Assembly: GCA_020974905.1 (NCBI GenBank)
Contig: CP087563.1
Location: 4,526,001 to 4,590,000 of the forward strand
Length of the DNA stretch: 64,000 nt
Direction: 5' to 3'
Source: Planctomycetes bacterium syqfu
GTDB taxonomy: Bacteria; Planctomycetota; Phycisphaerae; Phycisphaerales; Phycisphaeraceae
A program made the translations under genes and the position numbers. The notes beneath the pieces were generated by a model. That model had not been told where the DNA came from and searched no databases. It saw only the letters and a program-made list of their open reading frames with translations. Of this stretch, positions 9,585-18,372 are shown one piece after another (the stretch's first letter is position 1; each line of letters begins with the position of its first letter).

Positions 9585-9840
9585 GAGGTGTTCCTTTTCC
9601 AAATATTGAATTGTCACATTTCAAAACAGGACGCAATTGGCGGCGCGTCACTGTCAGGCGGAATTGTTTGAGAGGCGGGTCCAATCGACCCGAGGCGAGA
9701 TAAGCGTCATTCCAATACTTATTATTAGGGGGCAGTCGGAATAATTCCAGTAAATTTTTGTCTAGTTACCCTAAACGACACCATAGACACACGTTATTGG
9801 ACGTTAAATCGGTGTTTAGTGTGATAAAAAAGAGTGCGCG

Positions 9841-10713
9841 TCACGCTTGAGACTGAATCGCCAGGGTAACCTGCATCGCCTGCCAATTGGCCAAAATGTC
9901 GTGGACGCGGAAGATTTTGACCCCCGCCTGGACACCCAAAGCTGTGGTTGCACAAGTCGCACCCAGTAGTTCTTCGGGCTCCGGCGCTGGCTGATCCGGC
10001 ATTGTGCAAACCGCCTTAAGCGAACTTTTGCGACTCGTCCCAAGCAGCACTGGACTGTCGCCTGCAAGTTTGACCAATTGGTGAAGCGATGCCAGTAATG
10101 CCATGTTGTGTTCGACGGTCTTCCCAAAGCCGATCCCCGGATCAAGGACGATTTGAGAGACAGGGACACCGACGGACTGAGCAGCTTTCGCGCGGTCAAG
10201 CAGATAGTCAAACACCTGACGGACCACATCGTCATAGTTGGGATTCTCCTGCATCGTCGCAGGTGTCCCCTGTTTGTGCATCAACACAATCGGCACGTGA
10301 CGCTCCGCTGCAAGCGATAAAATCCGCGCATCTTCCTCACCGGCTGAGACATCGTTGATGATGTCGGCACCGGCCTGGAGCGCTGCCTCTGCAACCTCAC
10401 TGAGCGTGGTGTCGATGCTGATGACCACCTGCGTATGCTGCTCACGAATTTTGGCAATCACCGGCACGGTGCGACGAATCTGCTCCTCAGCATCAATCCG
10501 ATCCGCACCCGGTCGCGTGGACTCACCACCAATGTCAATGATGCTCGCACCATCAGCCACCATGTGCATCGCATGACTCACCGCACGCAACGGATCATCA
10601 TGCATCCCCCCATCACTGAAACTGTCCGGCGTGACATTGAGTATGCCCATGATCAGAGGCTTTGCCAATGACATTTCACGCTGGTTGGGGAGTTGGAGTT
10701 TGGGTTGATTCAT
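9841..10713 (-). CDS. folP: Dihydropteroate synthase
   Basis: 290 residues. It condenses 6-hydroxymethyl-dihydropterin pyrophosphate with p-aminobenzoate in folate synthesis, in the cytoplasm. The signature motifs are all present in order: MGILNVTPDSFSDGG, GGESTRPGA, GADIINDVSAG, LDPGIGFGKT, LLGTSRKS and the C-terminal RVHD. The ATG at 10713 has GGTGAG upstream; a further start at 10761 would add an unrelated 16 residues read partly from a CCGCCAAGG-type repeat. No other folate genes are adjacent. Confidence 0.96.
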   Translation of the reverse strand: MNQPKLQLPNQREMSLAKPLIMGILNVTPDSFSDGGMHDDPLRAVSHAMHMVADGASIIDIGGESTRPGADRIDAEEQIRRTVPVIAKIREQHTQVVISIDTTLSEVAEAALQAGADIINDVSAGEEDARILSLAAERHVPIVLMHKQGTPATMQENPNYDDVVRQVFDYLLDRAKAAQSVGVPVSQIVLDPGIGFGKTVEHNMALLASLHQLVKLAGDSPVLLGTSRKSSLKAVCTMPDQPAPEPEELLGATCATTALGVQAGVKIFRVHDILANWQAMQVTLAIQSQA

Positions 10714-10865
10714 TTTTCTCACCGCCAAGGTCGCCAAGTTTCCAAGACAGAGCCAAGTCATTTAACCACAGAGGACACACATCGAAAACAAAATACGAGC
10801 ACCGCATGTCAATACAGTGCAGGTTAGTGCAGTTCAAGTAATTAATCTCCATGCATTTTAGATTT

Positions 10866-10953
10866 CGTCATTCCCGCGCAGGCGGGAATCCGGTGGTATT
10901 CTGTGCGCACTTGCAAATTCCACTGGACTCCCGCCTGCGCGGGAGTGACGGAA
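10866..10953. repeat. dRS3-like paired palindrome, copy 2
   Basis: Same architecture as the copy at 8784: TCATTCCCGCGCAGGCGGGA, about 45 bp, then CTCCCGCCTGCGCGGGAGTG. Confidence 0.85.
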
Positions 10954-11000
10954 GGTGGAGATTATTTCGTTGAACCGCTCTAACACAACACGCATCAGAC

Positions 11001-11028
11001 CTGCACCAGATTTACATCTGGTGCTCAG
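11001..11028. repeat. CACCAGAT/ATCTGGTG palindromic repeat
   Basis: A short palindrome ending in GCTCA. Relatives with CCGGGT in the stem lie at 36877-36946, 41194-41270, 43057-43083 and 53453-53526. Confidence 0.7.
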
Positions 11029-11114
11029 ATTGATCCTGTCTTAAACATCTGTGTTTATCTGTGTTCATCTGTGGCAAATATGTCTTGAAACGTTGTGCTC
11101 AATCCATGCCACGA

Positions 11115-11804
11115 TCACGCGTTTTTGAGTTTGTCGATCACATCTGCCCGGTCATCACTGCCGAAGATCGCCGACGCCGAGACGATCACATCGATGCCAG
11201 CTTTGACAGCATCCGGCGCGCGGTCGGGGTTCATGCCACCGTCGATTTCCAGGCGGACATTCTCAGGTAAACGCTCTTTGAGCCAGGCTGCTTTTTCCAG
11301 CACTTCGGGGATGTAAGCACCCCCCGATGCGCCCGGCACCACGCTCATGATCAAAAACATCTCAACCTGATCAATGTAAGGCAAGAACACCTGTGCCGGG
11401 GTCGGCGGGTTGATCACCATGCCCGCATCCATCCCTGCATCATGAATCTGCTTGATCAGATCATTGGGATTCACGCCCGTCGGATACATGGGGAAACTGA
11501 CCTCCGCATGGAACGTGAACATGTTCGCGCCGGCTTTGGCGAAAGATTCCACGTAATCCTGCGGCCGTTCAACCATCAAATGCACATCCAGATACACGTC
11601 CGGCAATGCGCGCCGAATCCCCGCGATCATGTCCTGACCCATCGTGAGATTGGGGACGAAGTGACCATCCATCACATCCACGTGCAGCAGGTCCGCGCCC
11701 TTGTCCAGCACGTCCTTGCATTCTTCGACCATCCTGCCAAAGTCCGCAGAGAGAATCGACACAGCCACCAACGGCTTATCCGGCTTTTTCGTGATATCGA
11801 GCAT
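11115..11804 (-). CDS. rpe: Ribulose-phosphate 3-epimerase
   Basis: 229 residues. It interconverts ribulose 5-phosphate and xylulose 5-phosphate in the pentose phosphate and Calvin pathways. The TIM-barrel motifs are present: SILSADFGRM, LHVDVMDGHFVPNLTMG (metal and catalytic aspartate), HLMVE, a phosphate-binding region VVPGASGGAYIP where most family members have NPGFGGQ, and EIDGGMNPD. The ATG at 11804 has GAGGAA at suitable distance; upstream in-frame starts lack it. The unusual PGASGGAY loop is worth noting but all catalytic residues I can recognise are kept. Confidence 0.93.
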   Translation of the reverse strand: MLDITKKPDKPLVAVSILSADFGRMVEECKDVLDKGADLLHVDVMDGHFVPNLTMGQDMIAGIRRALPDVYLDVHLMVERPQDYVESFAKAGANMFTFHAEVSFPMYPTGVNPNDLIKQIHDAGMDAGMVINPPTPAQVFLPYIDQVEMFLIMSVVPGASGGAYIPEVLEKAAWLKERLPENVRLEIDGGMNPDRAPDAVKAGIDVIVSASAIFGSDDRADVIDKLKNA

Positions 11805-11933
11805 CAGCGTTTGGTTCCTCAACATAATGGGTTGGCGAGAACACACATCATAACGTCTGAGTCTCCGCGCATAAAAACACCGTGAGTTGTATCGCACACG
11901 GTGTCATGAATGCTTACGTTGTTATCAACTCTC

Positions 11934-12034
11934 AAAGCCGTGACACTCCTGTGTCACGGGTTGCCTTTATTGACGATTGACATCACACATCACGCGACCA
12001 AGGCAACCCGCAGGACGGGAGCCCTGCGGCTTTG
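11934..12034. repeat. Inverted pair of terminator-like palindromes
   Basis: AAAGCCGTGACAC...GTGTCACGGG at 11934-11968 and AAGGCAACCCGCAGG...CCTGCGGCTTT at 12000-12034 are opposed, with about 30 bp between them, in the gap between rpe and the barrel protein gene. Confidence 0.7.
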
Positions 12035-12043
12035 GAAGATGCA

Positions 12044-13048
12044 TCAGAATTTCACTTCAGCGGCAATCCGCAGATAGGGTGCATCACCGAAGATCAATTT
12101 CTCATCAGCAAAACCAAATCCTTCATCCGCATCGTTAATGTCATCGCCATGGGTTATCTGCTGATCGAATGCATAACCGCCAGCAACTGTCAATTCGAAT
12201 TCCTCGCAGGGGTCCCAAACCAAGCCTAACTCAACGGTCTGCTGTTCAAAGAAAAGTCGTTCGTCTGAGTCATAGATCAGAGAATCTTCTGCAGGCATAA
12301 AGGCATCGGTTCGGCTGGCATACTCGGTGTAAATCTCCAACCCTTCGAGCAATTCATAACTCACACGCGCATTGATGTCGTAAATCAAAACCGCACCCAG
12401 TTCGATCTCCCATTTGTCATCCGGCTCCCAGGTTAACGAACTGTAAGGTAAGCCCAATGTCCAGGTGAACTGCGGGTTGGACCAATCGGTGTAAGCAATG
12501 GACGGCAGGGGCCAATCCGAAAGGAAGCTACGGTTGCCGTTGTAATCGATGATCACCTGCCACATACTGGTATCCGAAGCTTGTTTTGTCCAGATCAAGT
12601 CCGCCTTGCCGTACCAGGCATTGCCATCGCGGTAGGGTTCGCTGCCGCTGTATCCGAAGCCGATCACCGCACTGAGTTTGCCCTCCGCCAATTGGCCGAG
12701 GTTCATGCCCAGTGCAAAGGACTGATCCATCAACGGGTCCATAAAAATGGTTCGAGGGTTCGTGTCGAGTACGGTCAGTTGGCTGCCGAATGTCAGACCA
12801 AGTTCATCCTGCGTAATCTGCCAGCGACCTTGAGCATCATAGATTGACAGTCGTTGATCAATGGGGCTAACCACCCATTCCTCGGTTTGTTCTTCGCCCT
12901 GTAATTGCGTGGAGACTTCGACTTCAAACGGCTTGCCATCCTCAAACGGCTTGGTGATCAGGGACGGGCCGGTCTGGGCATTGGCCAGTGAACTCAGACC
13001 CATGACACCGGCGATGGCCAGCGTTGCCAACTGTGACAATCGATTCAT
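12044..13048 (-). CDS. Outer-membrane beta-barrel protein (unassigned family)
   Basis: 334 residues with a signal peptide (MNRLSQLATLAIAGVMGLSS, cleavage near LANAQ). The rest is made of alternating amphipathic strands rich in aromatic residues with D/N-rich turns (for example WTLGLPYSSLTWEPDDKWEI, FFEQQTVELGLVWDPCEEFE), and the chain ends in phenylalanine (LRIAAEVKF), as outer-membrane barrels recognised by BamA do. AAGGAG precedes the ATG. It resembles the DUF6268-type putative barrel proteins, though I cannot confirm that by search. Function unknown; a porin or structural role is possible. It is not in an operon. Confidence 0.7.
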   Translation of the reverse strand: MNRLSQLATLAIAGVMGLSSLANAQTGPSLITKPFEDGKPFEVEVSTQLQGEEQTEEWVVSPIDQRLSIYDAQGRWQITQDELGLTFGSQLTVLDTNPRTIFMDPLMDQSFALGMNLGQLAEGKLSAVIGFGYSGSEPYRDGNAWYGKADLIWTKQASDTSMWQVIIDYNGNRSFLSDWPLPSIAYTDWSNPQFTWTLGLPYSSLTWEPDDKWEIELGAVLIYDINARVSYELLEGLEIYTEYASRTDAFMPAEDSLIYDSDERLFFEQQTVELGLVWDPCEEFELTVAGGYAFDQQITHGDDINDADEGFGFADEKLIFGDAPYLRIAAEVKF

Positions 13049-13615
13049 ACGAAGCTCCTTGTTGTGTATCAGTGTGTGTGGACCGTGTTAGCATATGCGA
13101 ATTGGCGATTGAGGGCGAGAGGTCTTGCCAACTCAGGCGAGTTGCGTTCTTTCCTCTTTGACTTATAGACATCATCAACCGGTTTGGTTTTAGCCAGGGC
13201 ATCGGTTCATGGGTGGCGATCGCAGACTTTTTTCGTGTCCATCCCCACATGCGCCATCGGGCCTCACAAGCTCGACTTGCCTTAAGCAACGCCGGCCACT
13301 CACCGGTTGTCTGGACGAAACCTGCACGCCTTCAAAGTTCAGGAATATGAAGCCAGCTTCCGAGGCGTGCGCGTCTGCTGCAAAAAAAACAGGTGAGTGG
13401 CCGGCGTTGCTGCGTGCAGCTTTACGCGTGTGTCGGGCATGGCGACAGAGCAGTCCATTTTCACCTTGTATACAGCTCAACATCCTTGAACCGATGCCTT
13501 GATGAGTTGCGGATAAGGCAATGGTGGCCCACCGCAGCTCGTCTGAGGGTAAATTCAACAAAACTCCATTGAGGGTCATTCAAATTCGGTCAACATCGGT
13601 GTACCATGTTCGACT
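13049..13615. other. Non-coding gap containing one inverted-repeat element
   Basis: Nothing gene-like is convincing. The main content is the element at 13284-13410. The only longer frame, on the minus strand, runs through that element and is not supported by a ribosome-binding site. Confidence 0.6.
13284..13410. repeat. 127-bp element with CGCCGGCCACTCACC ends, copy 1
   Basis: Perfect 19-bp terminal inverted repeats (GCAACGCCGGCCACTCACC and its complement) enclose an inner pair GCACGCCT/AGGCGTGC. A second copy at 56411-56537 keeps the right end and the inner ACCTGCACGCCT but has a decayed left end. It is likely a small mobile or structured element. Confidence 0.7.
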
Positions 13616-15142
13616 ATGCACCACAGTCACTTTATTTACCCGACCCTGATGCATGGTCCAACCGTGGCGATCCCCACGGGCAAGGGTGTACTGCATTGTC
13701 GGGCGACCGCGACGCTGGTCCCGCAGAATACCTGTCACCCCGAAAATATCTCCGCGGAGACCCAATCGGTGATCTGGCAGTTCCCGCAGTTCAACCACAC
13801 GCCTCAGCAATCCCTCTGGCTGCGACTGATCCCAGCCGTGGATGTCCGCAGCTACACGATGATCCGCGTCTACACCGGTCAGACCCACCAGTTCCTGGCT
13901 CAGCAATCGGTGGGTTTGCCCAGTGTGTATGAACCCTTGGATATCCCGCTGCCGGATGACTCGGCATCGATCATTGCCAAGGAGGGTCTGCAGCTTGAAC
14001 TCTATGGCGATGAACCGATGCATGTGTTCGTGCAGCAGGGACGTGCGACCGAAACCGACATCACCAACGACGCGCTGTCATCAGGACTGGTCGTCCAGCC
14101 AGCAGGCCAATCTCGCGCAGAACTCATCGGCGCTTTGGAAAAACGTCTGTGTTCGGCAGGCAGTTGGCAGGCGTGGAGTTGGATGGGGGGTTGCGTCCTG
14201 GACGGACTCTGGGCGTTAAGCCAGGTCGGCAGCATTCAGTCAGGCAAACATTTCACCGATGCCATCGAGCGTTTTTTTGATGCCTACATGACCGACTTTG
14301 ATCTGGTGAGTTTCACCCCGCAGTCGGTGATGGTGGTCAACGAGATCGGTGGCGTGGAAGGCGGTCTGCCCTGGGCGACGATGATCCGTCAACGCCCGGA
14401 TCACCCGGTGACCGAACTCTTTGCCAACTTCATCCCGCGTTTCCTCTCCGAGCAGCAGCAAAGACAACATTACTCCTGTGAAGGTAATTACACGTTCACC
14501 TATCCGATGATGGTCACAGCGCTAGCCAAAGGTCGCGAAGACTGGGTGATGCAGGCGTGGGACAATCTTCGGAATTGGCAGGATGCCTTGCGTCAACACG
14601 ATGGTCTGTATCTGCGCAACAGTGCAGGCAAATTGACCTATCGCAACTGGGCCCGTGGTTGCTGCTGGTACAGTCTTGGTCTGGTACGGACCCTGCAGGC
14701 AGCCCAGACTTCGGGGGCGACGTTGCCGGATGATTTACTCGAAGAAGTCAACGAAGTTTTGCGTTGGCTGCTGGCTCAACAACGTGCAGACGGGTTGTGG
14801 TCGAACTTCATTGACGAACAGGCGATGCTGCCTGACACCTCCGGTTCAGCAGGAATTGCCGCTGCCATGAGCATTGCTGCCAATGAGGGCATGCTTGAAG
14901 AGACGTTAGCCCAATCCTGCTTACAGGCTGCCAACTACGCGCTGGACACCTTGCTGCATTACGTCACCGCGGATGGTCATCTCACCGGTGTCGCGCCCAA
15001 CAACAAAGCCGAGTCGGGCACGACCCTCCAACGCCAGACTTACCGTGTGACTATCCAGTTCGGGACGGGGTTACTGGCCAGTCTCCTGGCCGCACAACGC
15101 ACGGCCGGATCAGGCATCTCGGCGGTTGATGAATTGGATTGA
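13616..15142 (+). CDS. Putative GH88/GH105-like glycosidase-fold protein
   Basis: 508 residues, no signal peptide. Residues 1-160 are beta-rich (for example LRLIPAVDVRSYTMIRVYTG) and may be a carbohydrate-binding module. Residues ~170-495 are helical with features reminiscent of the alpha6/alpha6 barrel of unsaturated glucuronyl/rhamnogalacturonyl hydrolases: GGVEGGLPWATMI, ARGCCWYSLGLVRTL, QRADGLWSNFIDEQ, LPDTSGSAGIAAAM and QFGTGLLASLLAAQ. Those enzymes cleave unsaturated disaccharides released by polysaccharide lyases, which would suit a heparinase-bearing genome. The catalytic aspartates cannot be assigned with certainty, so enzymatic function is tentative. Confidence 0.55.
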   Translation: MHHSHFIYPTLMHGPTVAIPTGKGVLHCRATATLVPQNTCHPENISAETQSVIWQFPQFNHTPQQSLWLRLIPAVDVRSYTMIRVYTGQTHQFLAQQSVGLPSVYEPLDIPLPDDSASIIAKEGLQLELYGDEPMHVFVQQGRATETDITNDALSSGLVVQPAGQSRAELIGALEKRLCSAGSWQAWSWMGGCVLDGLWALSQVGSIQSGKHFTDAIERFFDAYMTDFDLVSFTPQSVMVVNEIGGVEGGLPWATMIRQRPDHPVTELFANFIPRFLSEQQQRQHYSCEGNYTFTYPMMVTALAKGREDWVMQAWDNLRNWQDALRQHDGLYLRNSAGKLTYRNWARGCCWYSLGLVRTLQAAQTSGATLPDDLLEEVNEVLRWLLAQQRADGLWSNFIDEQAMLPDTSGSAGIAAAMSIAANEGMLEETLAQSCLQAANYALDTLLHYVTADGHLTGVAPNNKAESGTTLQRQTYRVTIQFGTGLLASLLAAQRTAGSGISAVDELD

Positions 15143-15260
15143 TAACGTTGATAATTCAATATCCAAGGCAACCCGTACCGCAGGAGCGAGACGGCTTTGG
15201 TTGTGAAATACGTTGGTATTAATGACGGTGATCATCCACGGATAATGCATGCAGGACACA
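15143..15260. repeat. Single terminator-like palindrome in the gap after the GH88-like gene
   Basis: AAGGCAACCCGTACC...GAGACGGCTTTGG at 15164-15199 lies about 20 bp after the stop codon and could terminate this gene, although the stem has mismatches. The rest of the gap to 15458 holds only the hairpin at 15261. Confidence 0.6.
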
Positions 15261-15304
15261 AAAAACACACCGCAGCCAGGAGAACGCACTAGGCTGCGGT
15301 GTGT
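15261..15304 (-). terminator. Strong terminator of the HAD phosphatase gene
   Basis: A perfect 13-bp stem (ACACACCGCAGCC and complement) with a 14-base loop is followed on the minus strand by TTTTTTG. On the plus strand there is no T run, so it serves the minus-strand HAD gene. Confidence 0.8.
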
Positions 15305-15458
15305 CACAACTATCTGTCAGCCGTCTTCGTACAAATGGGGCAAGTGCCGGCTGACATTGGGGGATCCTGGTATGGATTTCTCCGATGCGTTATCTATCTT
15401 TCACGAAATTGATGTCTGTAAGGGGGATCCCCCACTCCGCCCCAAAATGTCGATCGGA

Positions 15459-16253
15459 TCAGGCAGCAGCGGTGATCATGGCATATTCCAGTGCCTGATC
15501 ACAGAGATCGCCGATGCAGTCGACCACCTGTCCGGGTTGGTAAGCAAAGTCGGGTAAATCGTCACGTGTTGTCCCGCCGGAGAGCACGAGCACGGTGTTG
15601 TAGCCCATCTGCACGCCGCCGAGGATGTCGGTTTCCATGGTGTCGCCGATCATGGTGATTTCATCGGTGCGCAGGTTCAGTTCCTTACGGGCTTGACGCA
15701 TCATGATCGGGCTTGGCTTGCCCACACTAAACGCCTTGGCACCGGTGGCGGATTCGATCATGGCAACGATCGCGCCACAGCCCGGGCGAAGCCCATGTTG
15801 CGTGGGGCAATTGGGGTCCATATTCGTTGCAATGAGTTTGGCGCCGTTGGCAACGAGGCGGACGGCCTGCTCGATCTGTTCCATGTTAAAGGACCGACCT
15901 TCGCCGACGACGACGTAGTCCGGGTCATGGTCGACGATGGAATAACCGTTGATATGCAAAGCCTGCGTGAGACCGCCTTCACCGATGACGTAAGCTGTGC
16001 CGTCGGGTTTCTGGTTGGCCAGGAAACGCGCGGTTGCCATGGCACAGGTGAAGATGTGTGTTTCGTCAACGTTGATACCCATGCGAGCGAGTTTGGTCGC
16101 CACGTCGCGACGGGTCCGCTGTGAGTTGTTGGTCAGGAAGAGAAACGGGATGTCATGTTCGAGTAAGAGATTGATAAATTGATCGGCACCGCGGATGAGT
16201 TGGCTCCCGCGGTAGATCACGCCGTCCATGTCAATGAGGAATCCTTTGGCCAT
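15459..16253 (-). CDS. HAD-superfamily subclass IIA phosphatase (NagD/PNPP-like)
   Basis: 264 residues. HAD motif I is DMDGVIY (residues 8-14), motif II TNNSQRT, motif III lysine in GKPSPIM, and motif IV GDTMETDILGG; the large C2-type cap between II and III places it in class IIA with NagD and p-nitrophenyl phosphatase. It hydrolyses a phosphate ester, probably a sugar phosphate or nucleotide; the natural substrate cannot be predicted. The ATG follows a short non-coding stretch; a strong terminator lies behind the gene. Confidence 0.92.
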   Translation of the reverse strand: MAKGFLIDMDGVIYRGSQLIRGADQFINLLLEHDIPFLFLTNNSQRTRRDVATKLARMGINVDETHIFTCAMATARFLANQKPDGTAYVIGEGGLTQALHINGYSIVDHDPDYVVVGEGRSFNMEQIEQAVRLVANGAKLIATNMDPNCPTQHGLRPGCGAIVAMIESATGAKAFSVGKPSPIMMRQARKELNLRTDEITMIGDTMETDILGGVQMGYNTVLVLSGGTTRDDLPDFAYQPGQVVDCIGDLCDQALEYAMITAAA

Positions 16254-16815
16254 TTTTACTTCTCCATGGCATTGGGGTTCAATGCTCCCGGTTCCGACGT
16301 GGGTGGGTTGTAAAAAGTCGGAGGTCCCGAATTCCGGTTAAGCCGAATTCCAGGGGCCGGGGGCGGTGGGTTGTATTCGTCAGCAGATACAGCACGGCTG
16401 ACGCCAGAGCGGATATGCAAAGGTCGTGCCAGACTCAAAAATGTTCATTGGATGAATAAAATCAACGCTTTGAACACAATTCAAGGTCTAAATTGCGCGC
16501 ATGGCTTTAAAAGTGCCTGAAAACAAGGCATTAATACTCATATCAACGGTCACAGACCTGTAAATCAAGATCAATGTGCTAGCAAACAACGTGAACAAGC
16601 GGGGAAGATGGGGGGCGAAATCGGGGTGATCAAACTATTTTGTAACATATGTGATATAAAACTAGACACACCCTTGCATTTTTAACGAATGATTCATGGG
16701 ACCAGCAGGCTTGCCCGTTTGGCACACTGGCCACGATTCAGGCAGGCATGCTTCATGTTTAGGCAGAACATGCAGAATGGAAAACAAGATTCATGGGGGA
16801 TTCAATGGCGTTGCG
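16254..16815. other. Gap with a palindrome and a GGTGGGTTGTA direct repeat
   Basis: No gene is supported. GGTGGGTTGTA occurs at 16302 and again at 16366, enclosing a GAATTC-CGG...CC-GAATTC palindrome (about 16329-16350) and a GGGGCCGGGGGCGG stretch. The remainder to 16815 is plainer and AT-richer, and I see nothing there. Confidence 0.5.
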
Positions 16816-17856
16816 TTAATTGCCAAGATCGCCTGGGTGGATCAGATTCCCCTTGTCAATATCGCTTGAAAGGATTCGGCCCACCACATCATCCAACTGG
16901 GCAGCAGGAATGCCAGTCCCCGGGCGACGGAGCGTCAGGTCCTCGCGCGTCAGTGGCGTACCCATTTTCAGATCACGGGCAGCGCACACACTCTGACGGC
17001 TGATCCGACGGACTTCGCGTTCGACATCACTGACGGACTTGTTGCGTTTCCCCAGCATGATCTGGGCATCACGAATCTGCTGCACATACCGAACGAACAT
17101 CTCCGGTGCCATGCTTGCTGCATGATCCGGGCCCGGTGCATTGACGTCATGCGTAATATGTTTCTCAATCACACAAGCGCCTGCAGCGACCGCCAAAGCG
17201 CCGGTATGCAGGTTCTGCGTGTGGTCCGAATAGCCGATCGGCAAATCAAACGTCTGTGCCATCATCGCAATCGCCCCGAGGTTGGCATCCTCCATTGGGG
17301 TCGGGTAGCTGGAGACACAATGAAGCAAACACGCCTGCTCACAGGTTCGGCTCAGCAACTCGGCAGCAGGATGAATCTCCGCCAGATCGGCGGTCCCCGT
17401 GGACACCAGCATCGGCTTACCCAACTCGCAACACGCCTCAAGCAACGGCAGATTCACCACGTCCGGCGAGGCAATCTTGATCGCATCAACCTCAAAATCC
17501 TGCACCGCTGGCACGTGCTCCAGGCTGAACGGCGTGACGATAAAACCGATGTCCAATTCCCACGCCAGATCACGCACCGCCAGGACCGCAGTTAACTCCA
17601 ATTGCAACTGCCTGAGCATCTGCTTGACGTCGGTCGCCCCCTGATCCTTTTGATAGTTGGCCAGCACCGCCTGCTCCGAGAGCAGCAGGTCCGGGTCAAA
17701 AAACTGCAGCTTCACCGCATCCGCCCCCGCCTGCTTGGCAATCCGCGTCAATGACAACGCTTTTTGCACATCCCCATCATGATTAACGCCAATCTCAGCA
17801 ATAACACAGACTTGCGGACTGTGGTCTACCGAGATCGGAGCAAAAGTGATGGGCAT
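16816..17856 (-). CDS. neuB: N-acetylneuraminate synthase-type (NeuB) enzyme
   Basis: 346 residues. NeuB family enzymes condense phosphoenolpyruvate with an N-acetyl hexosamine-derived sugar to make sialic or related nonulosonic acids. The TIM-barrel shows AEIGVNHDGDVQKAL, DAVKLQFF, TPFSLEHV, IKIASPDVVN, STGTADLAEI, LLHCVSSYPTP, GYSDHTQ and EKHIT. The C-terminus (RRPGTGIPAAQLDDVVGR) is a SAF/antifreeze-like domain as expected. The ATG at 17856 has CAGGAA upstream; a start at 17901 would read 15 unrelated residues. No neuA or neuC lies next to it, so the exact product (sialic, legionaminic or other) is open. Confidence 0.9.
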   Translation of the reverse strand: MPITFAPISVDHSPQVCVIAEIGVNHDGDVQKALSLTRIAKQAGADAVKLQFFDPDLLLSEQAVLANYQKDQGATDVKQMLRQLQLELTAVLAVRDLAWELDIGFIVTPFSLEHVPAVQDFEVDAIKIASPDVVNLPLLEACCELGKPMLVSTGTADLAEIHPAAELLSRTCEQACLLHCVSSYPTPMEDANLGAIAMMAQTFDLPIGYSDHTQNLHTGALAVAAGACVIEKHITHDVNAPGPDHAASMAPEMFVRYVQQIRDAQIMLGKRNKSVSDVEREVRRISRQSVCAARDLKMGTPLTREDLTLRRPGTGIPAAQLDDVVGRILSSDIDKGNLIHPGDLGN

Positions 17857-17882
17857 GGCTGGGGTTCCTGAGCTTGATTTAC

Positions 17883-18270
17883 AAGACATTTTTACCGCCA
17901 AGACGCCAAGAACGCCAAGGTCGGAGAGAATGATTTAACATGGTGTTGCTGATTGGTCGTGTAACGTTTGCTTGAGTTTGAGGATTTGGATATTCAGAGC
18001 GCAAATATAAGCTAAGACTGGCCAGATGATCGCGGTAACGCAGGCGAAAGTCCAAATGTATGGATCACTTGAAATTACATCTTGTTCATGCATGGTAAAG
18101 ACAGATACCCATGTCATCACTGTCAAAAACCAAGCCCCAGTTTTTGCGGACTTGTAAGATCGAATCTTCTTTTCAAAGTTCACTTGTGAATCCCCCATCT
18201 GAAATCTTCCTCTCTCTGATCTTGGCGACCTTGGCGTCTTGGCGTCTTGGCGGTGAAAAAAAATGTCTCA
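17883..18270. repeat. Inverted CCGCCAAGACGCCAAG repeats flanking a small membrane-protein gene
   Basis: The left arm at 17883-17924 reads AAGACATTTTTACCGCCAAG and onward; the right arm at 18219-18270 is its imperfect reverse complement (TTGGCGTCTTGGCGGTGAAA). Together they bracket the 87-residue gene. A partial relative lies near 10722. Confidence 0.7.
17935..18198 (-). CDS. Small two-helix membrane protein, unknown function
   Basis: 87 residues. A charged N-terminus (NFEKKIRSYKSAKTG) is followed by two hydrophobic segments, AWFLTVMTWVSVF (about 22-36) and YIWTFACVTAIIWPVLAYIC (about 47-66), and a short polar tail. GAGGAAG precedes the ATG at good spacing, which argues for a real gene. It is boxed by inverted repeats, unlike other genes here. 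I recognise no family. Confidence 0.55.
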   Translation of the reverse strand: MGDSQVNFEKKIRSYKSAKTGAWFLTVMTWVSVFTMHEQDVISSDPYIWTFACVTAIIWPVLAYICALNIQILKLKQTLHDQSATPC

Positions 18271-18372
18271 CCACCTCACCCCAACGTCACGCCAATTGGC
18301 AAAAATCCTCTTCTCAGGATAACATTTTCCCTCTTACACCCAAGTTCAAGATTACCAATGGGAGCAAAAATT

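Larger units (their letters stand above)
10714..11114. other. Intergenic repeat cluster between folP and rpe
   Basis: No gene. It holds a CACCGCCAAGG-type repeat (about 10722-10745), a dRS3-like paired palindrome (10866-10953), a CACCAGATTTACATCTGGTG palindrome (11001-11028), and a CTGTGTTCATCTGTGG repeat (11046-11075) followed by ATGTCTTGAAACGTTG, a tail that also follows the right arm near 5530. Confidence 0.8.

Noticed and set aside
13284-13410. Integron attC site
   Set aside because: The ends do not contain the GTTRRRY/RYYYAAC core sites; no integrase is nearby.
16256-16438. 60-codon proline-rich frame just before the HAD gene
   Set aside because: It reads through the GGTGGGTTGTA/GAATTC palindrome region; composition reflects the repeat.
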